The notes beneath the pieces are model-generated. The model was not told the origin of the DNA. It saw only the letters and a program-made list of their open reading frames with translations, and did no database searches. From Humulus lupulus (taxonomy: Eukaryota; Streptophyta; Magnoliopsida; Rosales; Cannabaceae): 64,000 nucleotides of DNA. Below are positions 21,664 to 33,848 of this stretch, in pieces (positions within the stretch are counted from its first letter, which is position 1; each line of letters opens with the position of its first letter). Location: the NCBI RefSeq assembly GCF_963169125.1, contig NC_084793.1, positions 233,569,360-233,633,359 on the forward strand. The letters are read 5' to 3'. Both the position numbers and the translations under genes were made by a program.

Positions 21664-23216
21664 TGTAACATCCCAAATTACCTAATAAGTCTTAGGGCCT
21701 TGATTAGGGGACTAGGATGGAAAATAATGGAAATTATGTGTTATGTGATATATATGTGTATCATTATATGAGTATGTTTGTTATATTACAATATGACTTG
21801 ATATGCATGTTTAGGTGTATTTAATATGCATGTGGGACCATTTTTTTATTAAAAGGGAAATTTTCATAATTTTGTCTGTTATGGGTATATTTGGCATATA
21901 TGTGATATGTGTGGAACCACATCATTATGTGGATATATTTGGGTTATATTGCACAAGACGATCCTAGCGATCAAGGTAGCAGTTTAGTCACAACGAGGTC
22001 AAATACTCGGCTCGGGGTGAGCCTAGGGGTAATTTGGTAATTTAGTACATTACTGGGATCGGGTAATGGGGAAATTATTTGATACTTATTTGAGGATATT
22101 GGAAGTAACGAAAATTATAAGGCGTTGATTATGATTAATGGGGTATGTGGCAAATGACAAAACTTCCCTTGAAGGGCTTTGAGAAAGAGATTTGACCCTA
22201 AGGGCATATGTGTCATTTTGAGTCAAAATTAGTAACTTAGTCACCCTTACCCTCAGCAGACGAAAACCTCAAAACGGGGGATATCAAACAGATCAACTCA
22301 TTTCTCTCTCCCTCTCTTCACGATTTCTTCTCTCTCCCTTACACCTTGGAGGGATTTTTGGATTTTGAAGGAGAAAAGGCTCAACCAACTTGGAGGTTTG
22401 AAAGATTGATTTGGATTTGGGTTGTCCACAGCTAGGAGAACACAATTCACCATTGAGGTAAGCCATATACCTTGTTTTGATTCAAAGTTGTTTTGAGTTT
22501 AAAGGTGTTCTTAAGCTTCAAAGCTCAAGTATGGATTCTCTTGTTTTAATGGGTTTTTGATCAAGTGTTAACTTGGGTTTTGTTGAGGTTGGCGTATTGA
22601 TGAGGTTATAAGGTTAAATTTTGAGTTTGGGTTATGTTTTGTTGAGCTTTTGATGACTTGAACTCAGGGGAAAACCAGAGAAATGGTGGGCTGTAGGGAT
22701 AGCGCCCCAGTGTTGTTCTGGGCGCCCCAGTGCAAGGCAGGGGAAAATCAGGGGTGGCTCTCTGACTTGGATGGCGCCCCTGCACTGTCTTCAGCACCCT
22801 GTGCTAGTCCAGTTTCAACAAAGCCTATTTTTAGGGCTTGGGATAACTTTGGGGGCTCTAGGGATGGTTCCACCATCCCATTGGGTGGGATTGGAAGTTC
22901 CGAGAGCACGGGAGTGGTCCCGAGGTTTGTTTTAAGGATTGAATCTTATGCAATTATTATTTATGGTTGCGATTAGGTTACCTCTAGGACTCGGGACAGG
23001 ATCGTGCTTGAGGGTTGTTCATATTTAACTGGTGATTGGACCAAAGGTAAGAAAATTGTACCCAGTATGTGATACATGTGATTATGGCTTGGCCTGGATT
23101 ATTGAACAGGAATATGAATAGGGCATGAATGCCTGGGAATGTGCATGATTATGAGTATGCTTATGATTCCCTATTTATTGAATAAGAATATGAATAGTGC
23201 AAAAACTCCTGAGAAT

Positions 23217-23250
23217 GTGTATGATTATGATTATGATTATGATTATGCTT
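23217..23250 (+). repeat. GATTAT microsatellite
   Basis: About five copies of TATGAT in a row within the solo LTR. Confidence 0.8.
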
Positions 23251-23334
23251 GTGATTATTGATTGAGCATGTTGAACGCTTTGTATATGGATATTTGGTAT
23301 ATGATATATGTTTGTCTACATTATCTGATTGAGA

Positions 23335-23815
23335 AAGACTTGACTTATGAGTCAAGGATGGCAATAGTGCACTGAGCGCTAGTCGAAAAGCATTGACTTA
23401 TTAGTCAAGGGCGGCAATAGCGCGTGGAGCACTTTTCCTTTTGGTTAAGCTAACCAAGAGTGCATCATATGCTTGTCCAACCTATTTGTCATGGAAAACA
23501 AAGGCGCCAGGTACGCTGGGCCAGCTCCAAGGATGGTTATACAGAGGATCAGGCAACGGGCCCGAGGTGACTTATTAGTCCCATATCCTAGGGTTGGGCC
23601 CCAGACTTGACTTATGAGTCAAGAATGACATTAACACGCTGAGTGCCAATCAAAAGAATTGACTTATGAGTCAAGGACGGCATTAGCATGCTGAGTGCTG
23701 GTCGAAAAGCATTGACTTATGAATCAACGACGGCAATAGCACCAAGTGCTGGTTGAAAAGCATTGACTGATAAGTCAATGGAGTTAATGGCGCGCTGAGC
23801 ACTGGTCGATATGGT
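23335..23815 (+). repeat. Tandem repeats of about 60 bp with TTGACT palindromes in the solo LTR
   Basis: Six degenerate units starting TTGACTTATGAGTCAAGG and running through GGCAATAGCGCGCTGAGYGC and TGGTCGAAAAGCA. Four of the five-base-core pairs TTGACT/AGTCAA are intact as inverted repeats. A block of about 125 bp (GGGCCAGCTCCAAGG.. to CCTAGGG) starting at 23519 returns at 23891, so there is also a longer duplication of about 370 bp. Confidence 0.8.
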
Positions 23816-23974
23816 TATTCCTAATCAGGAGTGTGACATACGCTAGACCGACCTATTGGTCGTGGAAAATTATAGCACTAGGTACGTTGGGCCAGCTCCA
23901 AGGCTGGTTATACAGAGGATAGGGCAAAGAGCCCCGGGGTGACTCGTTACTCCAATATCCTAGGGCGTTGAGCC

Positions 23975-24110
23975 CCAGTATGATTTAATAATCATGTATT
24001 AGGGCGTTGAGCCCCAATATGATTTAGTAATCATATATTTTGGGCATCAGGCCCCGGTATGATTGATTGATCATTTATCTTGGGCTATTGGACCTTTATG
24101 ATGTTATAGT
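23975..24110 (+). repeat. Short tandem repeats of about 43 bp with ATGATT..AATCAT inverted repeats
   Basis: Units of GGGCGTTGAGCCCC + ARTATGATTTARTAATCATRT occur three to four times in a row, with the last ones decayed. Each carries a near-palindrome. Confidence 0.7.
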
Positions 24111-24615
24111 CATTTATATGAATGGTATGCAAGCATGAGTAGGGTTATTACTGCTATGCATGCTTATTATGATTTGTTAATATGTTAGTGACTACTTATG
24201 AGCATGTTTAAGTTTTCTTGCTAAGCCTTGGCTCGCGGGTGCTCTGTAATACAGGTAAGGGGAAAAGAAAGTTGGACCATCCTTAAGTTGGAGAGCTTAG
24301 GTGACAATGTGTAGATTTGCTGCTGGTCGACCACCACAGTCGAGGTTTTAAAGAGGAACTAGGGTCAAACCCTATTTTTCCACGTAGGTCCGCTGGTTGT
24401 AACTTTTCCATTGTAATTAACCTTTTTAAATGTATTTTGGGATCCCATGTATAAATAAAATATTTTAGTGAAACGATTGTACCTTTGACCAAAATCCTTA
24501 ACTCTAAACAGTTAATCACGTTTAGTTACACAATTATGGACAAATGACTCATTTTGCAAGTTAAGCAGTATTTAAAATACACAATGTAATGGTCCCTGAG
24601 TAGTAGGGCGTTACA

Positions 24616-26311
24616 ATCTCTCTCACACAGAGATCTGCATACTGGTCAACCGTGTAATTCGTCCTCACTGGTAGATAGTGAGCTAATTTCGTATACCGAT
24701 CCATGATGACCCAGACTGAATCGTGCTAGCCCACTATCCTAAGAAATCCTCCCACTTCCACGCTGGGATATCCAGAAGCCTATGCATGATAGTGTGTAGT
24801 CCTTAGCTACTCAAGCTAGGACGTCCCCTCTAATCTTTCCCAACTGTGGGTCACTTAACTACTTTTCCTTAATCCTCTCCAAAAGAGTAAACTGCTGGGT
24901 AATGTTGGCTAACTAGCCCACCACTAGCTCAATTCCTGCTCTAGTAATATCGTCAACCAACTCCCTAGATATCTACCTAGCACTATACAACTGTCCCGGA
25001 CCCTTCCGGCTTAAGGCATCTGCAACCACGTTGGCCTTTCCTGATAGAGGATTTCACAATCATAATCCTTTACTAGCTCTAACCAATGTCTTTGCCTCAT
25101 GTTCAAATCCTTCTGGGTGAAGAAGTATTTCAAACTCTAGTGATCTGTGTATATCTCACACTTCTCACCATATAAGTAGTGATGCCACACCTTCAATGCA
25201 AAAATCACCGCTACAAGTTCCAGATCATGTGTGGGGTACCTCTGCTCATACACCTTCAGTTGACGTGATTCATAGGCAATCACATTCCCTGTTTGCATGA
25301 GGACACAACCTAGGCCCTACCTCGAGGCGTCACAATAAACCACAAACTTGTCCTGGTCTGTAGGAAGACTTGGAACTGAAGCGGTGATCAAATTCTTCTT
25401 CAGTCTCTTGAAACTATCCTCACACTTTTCTGACCATATGAACCTCTAATTCTTGCATGTTAACTTTGTTAGTGGTGACACGATCTTGGAAATCCCTTCC
25501 ACAAAGCATCTATAATAACATGTCAATCCCATGAAAATTATAATATCTGAAGTATTCTTCGGCCTTGGTAAAACTCTAACTGCCACAATCTTCGTTGGTT
25601 CCACCATAATCCCATCTGTACTGACTATGTGACCTAAGAAAGTCACCTATGGAAACCAAACCTCACACTTCTTAAATTTCCATACAGCCTATGCTCTCTC
25701 AGCCTTTGTAGTACCAATCTAAGATGTTGCTCATGCTCTGTCTCTGACTGAAAGTATACCAGTATATCATCGATAAAGACGATCACAAACTGATCCAGAT
25801 AATCTTTGAACACCATGTTCATCAGATCCATAAATGTTGTCGGGGTATTAGTTAATCCAAATGACATCACCAAAAACTCATAATGCCCGTACCTGGTGCA
25901 AAAAGCTATCTTCGGTATATCCTCCTCCATGATCCTAAGCTGATGATAACCAGATCGAAGATCTATCTTGGAGAATACCGTCCTACCCTGTAACTGATCA
26001 AACAGATTATCAATCCTTGGCAGAAGATGCCTGTTCTTGATAGTCAACTTGTTTAGTTCTCTATAATCGATACACATCCTCAGAGAACCATATTTCTTCT
26101 TCACGAAGAGAAATGGTGCGCCCCATGGCGAGAAACTGAGCCTAATGAAACCCAAGTCTAGTAACTCCTGTAATTGAACCTTTACTTCCTTCAGCTCTGC
26201 TAGACCTAACCTATAAGGTGCCCTAGACACTGGCTCTGTCCCTGGTGCCTCCCTATGTTGAGGTAACCCTAGAAGATCCTCTAGAAACACCTCCAGAAAC
26301 TCACAAACCAA
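24616..26311 (-). pseudogene. pol: Chromovirus A RT, RNase H and integrase N-terminal half
   Basis: RT (26311-25446 and on) has [52 protein letters not shown], and FIDDILVY, so the catalytic Asp residues are kept. After a frameshift at about 25645 comes FLGHIVSTDGIMVEPTK. RNase H follows ([18 protein letters not shown], stops present). Between KDYDCEIL (about 25060) and HDSVWVIMDRYTKLAHYLPV (about 24725) only about 340 bp remain, compared with about 590 bp in chromovirus B: the integrase HHCC zinc-finger region is deleted. The end at 24616 is the ATCTC duplication of the solo LTR. Confidence 0.88.
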
Positions 26312-26899
26312 TCTGTTCTATCCTGGTCCCACTGGCACAACCTGAGTGGTATCCACCACACTAGCTAAGAACCCCATGCATTCCCCCTACAATTGGTCTC
26401 TAGCTCTAACTATAGATATCATAGCTATACGAGGTCCATGCACAGTGCTAACGAACACAAAGGGGTCCTCACCCTCTGGCTCAAAGGTTACCATCTTCTT
26501 CTTGCAATCTATCATTGCCCCAGACTTCTCCAACCAGTCCATACCCATAATTATGTCAAAGTCGGTCATAACCAACTCTATCAAGTCAACTAACAATTTC
26601 CTGCCATCCACTGTCATTGGTAGTGATCTAACCCATCTCTTGGAAACCACTAACGCCCTAGTAGGAAGCATAGTACCAAACCCCACAGGATAAAAGTCAC
26701 ATGGTCTACACAGTTCATCTATAATCCTACTAGCAACAAAAGAGTGAGTAGTACCCGAACCAATCAAAACAGTATAGAGGGTCGGAGCACTAGAAAGCTG
26801 ACCTGTAACCACCGAGGGACTAGCCTCGGCCTCTTCCTGGGTCAAGGTGAACACCTGAGCTGGCATCAGGCTGTCCACCTTCTTGGGATCTTCCTTTCT
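26312..26899 (-). pseudogene. pol: Chromovirus A protease
   Basis: The 178-residue minus frame ending at 26387 has the usual sequence LTQEEAEASPSVVTGQLS, then the active site, which reads LIGSGTTHSFVASRI where the family and chromovirus B have LIDSGATHSFVS. The catalytic Asp is replaced by Gly. MGMDWL and the following MIDCKKKMVTFEPEGE are present. A stop follows before RT. Confidence 0.85.
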
Positions 26900-27738
26900 G
26901 GCTTTTGGGCAATCCTTCTTCAAGTGTCCAACATTCTCACAGACGAAGCAGGAATTCGCCCGAAATTCCTCAATATGGCACCTCTTACACCTAGTTCACT
27001 TTGGGAATGCTTTCCATGTCTCACCGTCACCCTGGCGGCCTATCTGTGTGCCTCGTGGCATCCTATCTGGCCCTAAAGCTGAAACTTTATCTAGAGTCTT
27101 TCTCTTTTGGTCACTGGGGCCTCCGCCCCTACCAAAGCCTACAAATGGAGGTCCTGGCCTCCTAGAATCCCTTCTGGCCGCATTCTCATGCCAGATCTTG
27201 TTCTCTGAGCTCTCAGCTGTAAGTGCCTTCTCCACAACCTGTACATAGGTAGTAACCCCTGGCAAAGTAGTAATACGAACATTCCGAGCTATCATAAGAT
27301 GTAGCCCCTGTAGAAACATCTCTCTCCTGGTCCCATCAGTGGGCACCAAATCCCCAGCAAACTTTTCCAATTTGTCAAACTTCAAGTCATAATCAGTCAC
27401 TGTCATGTTGCCCAGAAGTAACTTAATGAACTCCTCAACCTTCGCAGTTTTAACTGCGTCATTGTAGTATTTATCGTTGAACAAAGTTATGAATTCTTCC
27501 CATTCCATAGTGTTCACTGCCCTGGTTTGGGATACCACCTCCCACCATGTTTGGGCATCCTCCTGAAAATTGTAAGTGGCGCAGGCCACACTCTCATTAC
27601 CACCTACCCTCATGAAATCAAGGATGGTAGTTATCATAGTCATCCATTGCTCAACCTTCAATGGGTCTGAGCTGCCCTAAAAAACTGGAGGGTGCTGTTT
27701 CCTGAACCTCTCATACAGGTCTATCTCCCCCAAGACCA
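26900..27738 (-). pseudogene. gag: Chromovirus A gag, 5'-truncated
   Basis: Reading leftward from 27736: DLYERFRKQHPPVF-stop, DPLKVEQWMTM, ACATYNFQEDAQTWWEVV, EFITLFNDKYYNDAVKTAK, LVPTDGTRREMFLQGLHLMI, DQKRKTLDKV, then after a TGA the zinc knuckle CFVCENVGHLKKDC (C-x2-C-x4-H-x4-C intact). The coding sequence of about 60 N-terminal residues, the leader and the primer-binding site are missing: gag abuts LTR sequence directly at 27738/27739. Same order as gag of chromovirus B (46509-47575). Confidence 0.88.
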
Positions 27739-30198
27739 TTACACTGTGTACTTTAAATAGTGTCAGACTTCTTAATCAAGTCATTTGGTTGTAAATGTGT
27801 AACTAAGGTTAATATCAAGGGTTAGGGTTAAAAAATTTGGTCAAAGGAAACGCTAACTTTTCATTTGAAAGTTTCATACACACATGGGATCCCAAAATAT
27901 TACAAACATATGTTTAAAAGAGTATATACAAAACTAAAGTTACATCCAGCCAGTCTAAGCGAAAAAATAAGGGATGCAACCCTAGTTCCTCTGAGATATC
28001 CTCGGTCGTGGTGGATGAGCAGCCACATATGTACACGCTGCCACCAAAGCTCTCCAACTCATGGCTGGTCTAGCTTTCATTTTCCTTCACCTACACCACA
28101 TAGCACCCATGAGCCAAGGTTCAGTAAGAAAACTTAAACATGTGCATGACCAGTAAATATAGATTTCAAATACATATCTAGCATGCCCAACTTTAATAAC
28201 TTACTCATGCAAGCATACAATTACAGATAAATGATCATTGGATCATTCTGGGGCCCGCTGCCCTGAATGGTTGACTGTAGAGTCAACCTGAGGCTCTTTG
28301 CCCTAGCTATGTCACCATAGAGTCACCTGGGGCCCTTTCCCTTTGATTTGAGTAACTAGCCAAGCGATTTGTTCTCCAACGACCATAGGGTCGGCCAACA
28401 TAATAGTACATCCCTAATTGGGCCTAGGCCTCTTAACCAGCGCACAGCGCGCTATTGTCGCCCTTAACTAATAAGTCAAGGCTTTAATTAGACATTCAGA
28501 TAACCAGACAATCAGATACATACATATAAATCATATAAATCAAACTAATAAGCATACTTCTGGCAATACAAATATGCATACATATAAATCATTGTATCTT
28601 AACCAATCAAGCACAAACACGGTAATAACCATGTTCCTTAACGTGGTCGAGCCCTACCTATGCAAATAAGGCAAGCATTCATTAAACAATTATTCAGACA
28701 CAAAGCATTCAAGTATAACTTAATTCACATTCATTCTCAGGGGTCAAGCCCTATTCATAATTGTAACCAACAATTGGGCTCAGCCATAATTATATATATC
28801 ACATATTGGGTGCAATTTTCTTACCTTAGGTCTGAGTACAAAGTGTATCAAGAACGACCATCGAGCACGATCCTGGTTCCGAGCCCATAGCGATAACCTA
28901 GTCACAACCAATTGAGAATCTCATCAGAGCGAGCGATTAAAGGCTTCCAGACCGGTTCCTAGCCTCTAAAACATCGAATTAAACCGGATAGTAGCATCGT
29001 TCCCGAGCCCTTAGGTTTGGGTTCCCACACTCAAAAACTCTTTTGGGGCTCAAAACCCTTCAAGCGTCGCAGCTCAAAACAAAGGAGTCGCAGCCCATCC
29101 CAAGTGAGAGAGCCCAAGCTCTCTTGTGCTTCAACACACATCGCGGCGCTTCCTAGTAGGCACTGAGGCTGAAATGGCCTGAAGGTACCTACTTCTTCTT
29201 CCTTTCCATGAGAGTCGTGGTGCCCCAAGAACAAGGTCGTGGCTCTACTTGAAAACCCTATGTTTTCCCCCTTTTTCTCAAGTCAAATCCATCCATAAAT
29301 ATACCCAAACATAGCCAAGTCTTAAAAACAATGTTCCCAATCAACTCAACAACTCAAGACCACCAAAACTCAAGTTACAAATGATTCAAAAACTCATCAA
29401 ATCCCAAAATCCAGAGCTGAGTTTCTAACCTCCAAAACTTAGCTAAAAATCAGAAAAACACAGAGATCTAGGGCTAGAAATTGTTACCTATGTTGCCTCA
29501 ATCGATGGTAATTCTTTCCCCAAGAAATCCCAAGCCTAAACTAGCCTCAATTCTCCTTAAACCGCAAGAATTCCTACAGAATTTAGAGAAAAGTGTGTAA
29601 CGGAGGGAGAGAGAGAAAGAGAATGTGTTTCCTCAATTTTTTTTTTTTTGGTGTTTTTTATATTTGTGAGGTTACTTAGACTCTAAGTAACTCTAAGCAA
29701 GTCTCGTGGCTCGGGTTACCATAAACGTCCCCGAGGGCAAAATGGTCAAAACTCCCTGAATTCTCTCCTAATCTCACTAATACCAAATATATCCTCGAAT
29801 ATTCATTCTCGTTACCCGATAACCCGGTAATGTACTAGATATCTAAAATACCCCTTGACTCACCCCGAGTCGGGTATTAGGTCCCGTTGGGACTTTCCTG
29901 CTAACTTGCTCCCTAGGATCATCTCGTGCCGAGTAACCCGAATATATCCACATAATAATGTGGTCTCACACATATATCACATATATGTCAAATATACCCA
30001 TAACGGGCCAAATTACAAAAATTTCCCTTCTAATAAGAAACAGACCCACATGCATATTTAATACACCTAAACATGCATATCTAGTAATATTATCATATAA
30101 TTCACACATATATATCACATAACATATAATTTCCATAAATTACAATCCTGGCCCCCTAATCTAGTTCTTAAGCACTATTAGGTAATTGTAACGTTACA
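27739..30198 (-). repeat. 5' LTR of chromovirus A
   Basis: About 2460 bp, aligned with the split 3' LTR. The outermost 3' terminal bases (TGTAACG..) are missing at the left because of the deletion into gag. The right terminus is AACGTTACA at 30198, followed by copia sequence. The two LTRs differ at many positions, so the insertion is old compared with the element at 35312. Confidence 0.88.
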
Positions 30199-31217
30199 CT
30201 AGAGAAGTTGAATTATTTGAGAATATATTATGTGACCAAAATTCTTAAGCTTCAACATCTCTAAAAGAGAACTTATTATAAGAGAACGATTCTTAAGGAT
30301 CTACTTCCAAAAATAATTCTCGAGAGGAGAATTATCAAAGGAATGTAGAGCAACTCATTGAACTTAGAAGAAGTCAAAGGGTTAGAAAAGAGAAAAGCCT
30401 AGGATTGGATGAGATAGATTCTCAACGAATTTCATTCTACATAGTAGAAGGAATAGAGAAGAAGTCACTAGGAAAATTCCAATTGTACTTCTCGTTGAGG
30501 ATAATCCTAAGACTTATAGAGAAGCTATGCAATCTAGAGATAGTGCACTTTGGAAAGAATCCATCAATGATGAGATGGATTCCATTCTTTCCAATAACAC
30601 TTGGGAATTAGTAGACCTCCCACTGAGGTCTAAGCCAATTGGGTGTAAGTGGGTATTAAGGAGAAAATACCACATTGATGGCACTATCCAAACATTTAAA
30701 GCTAGATTAGTAGCTAAAAATTTTAGGAAAATGAGGGTATTGATTATTTCGATACCTATGCGCCTGTTGCAAGAACAACTTCTATAAGAATTTTGTTCAC
30801 TTTGGCTTTATACACAACTTGTATGTTCATCAAATGGATGTCAAGGTGACATTCCTTAGTGGTGACCTCAATGAGGAGGTCTATATGGAACAACCCGAAG
30901 GGTTTGTCCTACCAAAGTATGAACATAGAGTGTGTAGACTTGTAAAATCCTTATATGAATTGAAACAAGCTCCAAGGCAATGGCATGAGAAATTTGATCA
31001 AGTCATTATGTAGAATGGGTTTAGGCATAACAATGGAGACAATTGTTTATATTCCAAAACTTGTAAGGGATATGTGATCATTGTTTGACTATATGTGGAT
31101 GACATGCTTTATCTTAAGTGATAACATGAAAGGGATAGTAAAAACGAAGAGGTTTCTATCATCAACCTTCAAGATGAAAGATCTTGGAGAAGTTGATACC
31201 ATACTTGGTATAAAAGT
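30199..31217 (+). pseudogene. pol: Copia reverse transcriptase
   Basis: After the linker (RSQRVRKEKSLGLDEIDS), an RT of Ty1/copia type (RVT_2): NPKTYREAMQSRDSALWKES, SILSNNTWELVDLP, GCKWVLRRKYHIDGTIQTFK, ARLVAKNF, then frameshift, YFDTYAPVART-like, VHQMDVKVTFLSGDLNEEVY, MEQPEGFVLP, LVKSLYELKQAPRQWHEKFD, stop, then catalytic YVDDMLYL (about 31087-31110), FKMKDLGEVDTILGIKV. At least two frameshifts and three stops. It breaks at the AAAGT duplication of the solo LTR and resumes at 33393. Confidence 0.9.
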
Positions 31218-32741
31218 TGTAATGCCCTATGTGTTTAAAATAGTGCTTAACTTGCTAAGCAAGTCGTTTGAACTCAATTGTGTAATTCAAGACTAAGTCA
31301 AGGTCAAGTATTAAAAGATTTGGTCAACAAAATGGTTATTTTTCATTAAAATATTATGTTTATACATGGGATCCCCAAAATCAGTTTATAGACTTGTAAA
31401 AGACAAATAGAATACAATTTAATCGTCCTAAGCAACAAATCAGGGTTTGACCCTAGTTCCTCCCAAGCTATCTCGACCATGGTGATCGAGCAGGCCGCAT
31501 ATGTACACACCGCCCCTAAAGCTCTCCAACTCATGGCTGCTCCCGCTATTTCTTTCCCTTACCTGCACCACATAGCACCCGTGAGCCAAGGCTCAGCAAG
31601 AAAACTTAAACCAGCATGCGCAACTAGGCAACAGTATAAAAACAGTATATATAAATCATCAAACTCAATTAACGATAGGATATAAATAACTGACCAGCAG
31701 TAATATTCAACTAAGTCAAGTATGTAAATTAAGCTCATTATTCAATAGAAATGATTAAGTGTGAACCACACTTATGTTTATGGTAAAATACCCAGGCCCG
31801 GCGCCCTTAGGCCGAGTTCCCTGGTCTCTTAGTGACCCCGGCACCCTTAGGCTGGGCGGCGTTCTGCACGCTTGTTATTGGCCCCCGGCACCCTTAGGCC
31901 GGCCTGCAAACATCTATATTCACAAATACACTATGCATAGCAAGTAATCAATGGCAACGGATACAGGCATGCCCATCCAAATATTCTCAATTACAGATAT
32001 GCTCATATTCTTAATATATTCATGTAAGGGGTTTAAGCCCCAATCACAACTCGGGTGCAGTTTTCTTACCTCAAGCCACAGGCAGCTAACATATGACAAC
32101 CCCGAGCACGATCCCTAATCCTGAGCCCTTGTGGTATAACCTAGTCACAATGCGATAGTGGATAACCATTAAGATTCTAAACAAATTAAAAGCTTTGGAA
32201 TAAAATACGAGCCTCCGGGACCTCGATTTCCACTAAACTCGGTAGTAGAAATCGTCCTGAGCGCTTAAGTTGAAGTCCCCGAGCCTAAACACCAAATTTT
32301 GTTAAGGCTGTCTTGGCGGGTCGCGACTTGGCCCTAAGGGTCACGGCGTGCCCCAAGTCAGAGGCGTTTAAACGTTTTCACCAAACCAAAATCAACAGAA
32401 TTCACCCCAAATGTGTGCCAAAGCTAGAATGAAGCCTAAAACTCTCAACACCTCATCATAAAGATCACATGTAACCTATAATATCAATTCAAAGTACCTT
32501 AATTCCCAACCCCCCCCCCCCCCCTAGGGTTTATTCTCTAGAGAATCCCTTAAATTACAACATAAATCAACAAAAGCTAGTATGGAACCCATACCTTAAC
32601 AGCAATCTCCATCCTGAGTTGATCCTCAAACACTCCTAGCTTGATCCCTCAGTTCCTAAGCTTCAATTCCCTGGCTTTTCTTAAAGAAAATCCTTTAACT
32701 TCAAGCACTCCCAAAGGGAAAGAGTATGAACGTGAGAAATA

Positions 32742-32777
<36 letters not shown>

Positions 32778-33392
32778 CTGGGGAAAGTTCTGATACATTC
32801 TAGCATAGATCTGAGACTTTCTCACTATACCTCTCAATTAAAAAGACCAAATTGCCCCTTGTACTAACCTAGCCTCCTAATTTCCCATAAGGGCAAAATG
32901 GTCATTTGCTCCGTTTCCCGGTAATTCCACGAGTCGTCTTACAAATTCCCTATTAATCCCGACATGCCCAACTAATCACCAAATAATTACTCGTTATTTG
33001 ATAAATCCCTAAATATATGTTAAGTTTTCCCAAAATACCCCTAGGCTCACCCCGAGCCAGGTATTAAACCCCATTGTGACTATTCCACTAATACGCTCAC
33101 TAGGATCACCTCGAGTAGACTATTGCAAATATATCCACATAATAATGTGGTCCCAATCATTCACGCATATATAATCGCATTTATGCCCGCAATGGGCCAA
33201 TATAACAAATATGCCCTTACTATCAAGAATTGGCCCACATGCATATTTAATACACATAAACATGCATTTAAATCCATATTATCATATAAATCATGTATGC
33301 CACGTAGTCACACATTAATTCAATTAATTCAACATGTATATCCCATTATGCCCTCGAGGCACTTAGCCCTAACAGTAAATTCGGTCGTTACA
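31218..33392 (-). repeat. Solo LTR (chromovirus family, minus, 2175 bp) with perfect 5-bp duplication
   Basis: TGTAATGCCCTA ... TTCGGTCGTTACA, flanked by AAAGT at 31213-31217 and 33393-33397. Copia RT reads through on removal (LGIKV then KKNSGGFVL). It holds a run of 15 C (32510-32524), a GA-rich microsatellite (about 32740-32778), and tandem GGCACCCTTAGGC-like blocks near 31795-31905. Confidence 0.92.
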
Positions 33393-33845
33393 AAAGTGAA
33401 GAAAAATAGTGGGGGTTTCGTTTTGGTCAAGCCCACTGTATTGAGATAGTATTGAACAAATTTAACAATCTCAAGGTTAAAGATGCCAATACTCCATTCG
33501 ACCATAGTTTAAAACTAGAGAAGAATGAGGGAAGAGTGGTGGCTCAATTGGAGTACACAAGTGTTATAGGGAGTCTTATGTACACCGCGTGATGTGCTAG
33601 ACTTGATATAGCTTTTGTGGTAAGTAAAATTAGTAGGTTTACAAGTAATCCAAGTGTGGATCACTTAAAGATTATTGGGAGAGTCCTAGGTTATCTTAAG
33701 AAAAAAAAAGGGCTGAGTCTTCACTACTCCAAATTTCCTTCAATCTTAGAAGGGTAAAGAGATGCAAGTTTGATATCAAATCTAGGGGACAACTTGTCCA
33801 CCACTGGTTGGGTATTTACACTTGGTGGGGGTGCAATTCCTAGAG
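33393..33845 (+). pseudogene. pol: Copia RT end and RNase H
   Basis: KKNSGGFVLV then a frameshift (family GQxxYIEKIL), LNKFNNLKVKDANTPFDHS, LEYTSVIGSLMYTA-stop, CARLDIAFVVSKISRFTSNP, DHLKIIGRVLGYLKKKKGLS, then RNase H DASLISNLGDNLSTTGWVFT and LGGGAI, where it breaks off into Athila LTR sequence. The block order is the standard end of Ty1/copia pol. Confidence 0.88.
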
Positions 33846-33848
33846 GTT

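Larger units (their letters stand above)
21664..24615 (+). repeat. Solo LTR (chromovirus family, 2952 bp) with perfect 5-bp duplication
   Basis: Begins TGTAACATCCC and ends GGGCGTTACA. ATCTC occurs on both sides (21659-21663 and 24616-24620), and the integrase reading frame of the host element continues across it. Nothing of an internal region is present, so the element was reduced by LTR-LTR recombination. Oriented opposite to its host. It is longer than the other LTRs here because of internal tandem repeats. Confidence 0.92.
14880..30198 (-). mobile_element. Tekay/Del-type chromovirus A (minus strand), with nested insertions
   Basis: Minus-oriented Ty3/gypsy element. The 3' LTR is on the left (14880-15872 and 19389-20730), the internal region is 20731-27738, and the 5' LTR is on the right (27739-30198). 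It lies in the copia integrase region with near-matching 5-bp flanks CTAGT (14875-14879) and CTAGA (30199-30203). A solo LTR (21664-24615) splits the integrase and an LTR fragment splits the 3' LTR. The leader, primer-binding site and gag N-terminus are deleted at the 5' LTR junction. All coding parts are broken, and a chromodomain ends the integrase. Confidence 0.88.
12210..33845 (+). mobile_element. Ty1/copia retrotransposon, decayed and split by three insertions
   Basis: Pieces in the correct order on the plus strand: probable 5' LTR (12210-13368), gag start (13398), degenerate interior, integrase C-terminal part (to 14879), post-integrase and RT (30199-31217), RT end and RNase H (33393-33845). 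The reading frame resumes exactly across two gaps: VIES|REVEFFEN across 14880-30198 and LGIKV|KKNSGG across 31218-33392. The third insertion (Athila) interrupts RNase H and its far end is outside the window, so the 3' LTR is not visible. The element is the oldest layer of this nest. Confidence 0.85.
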
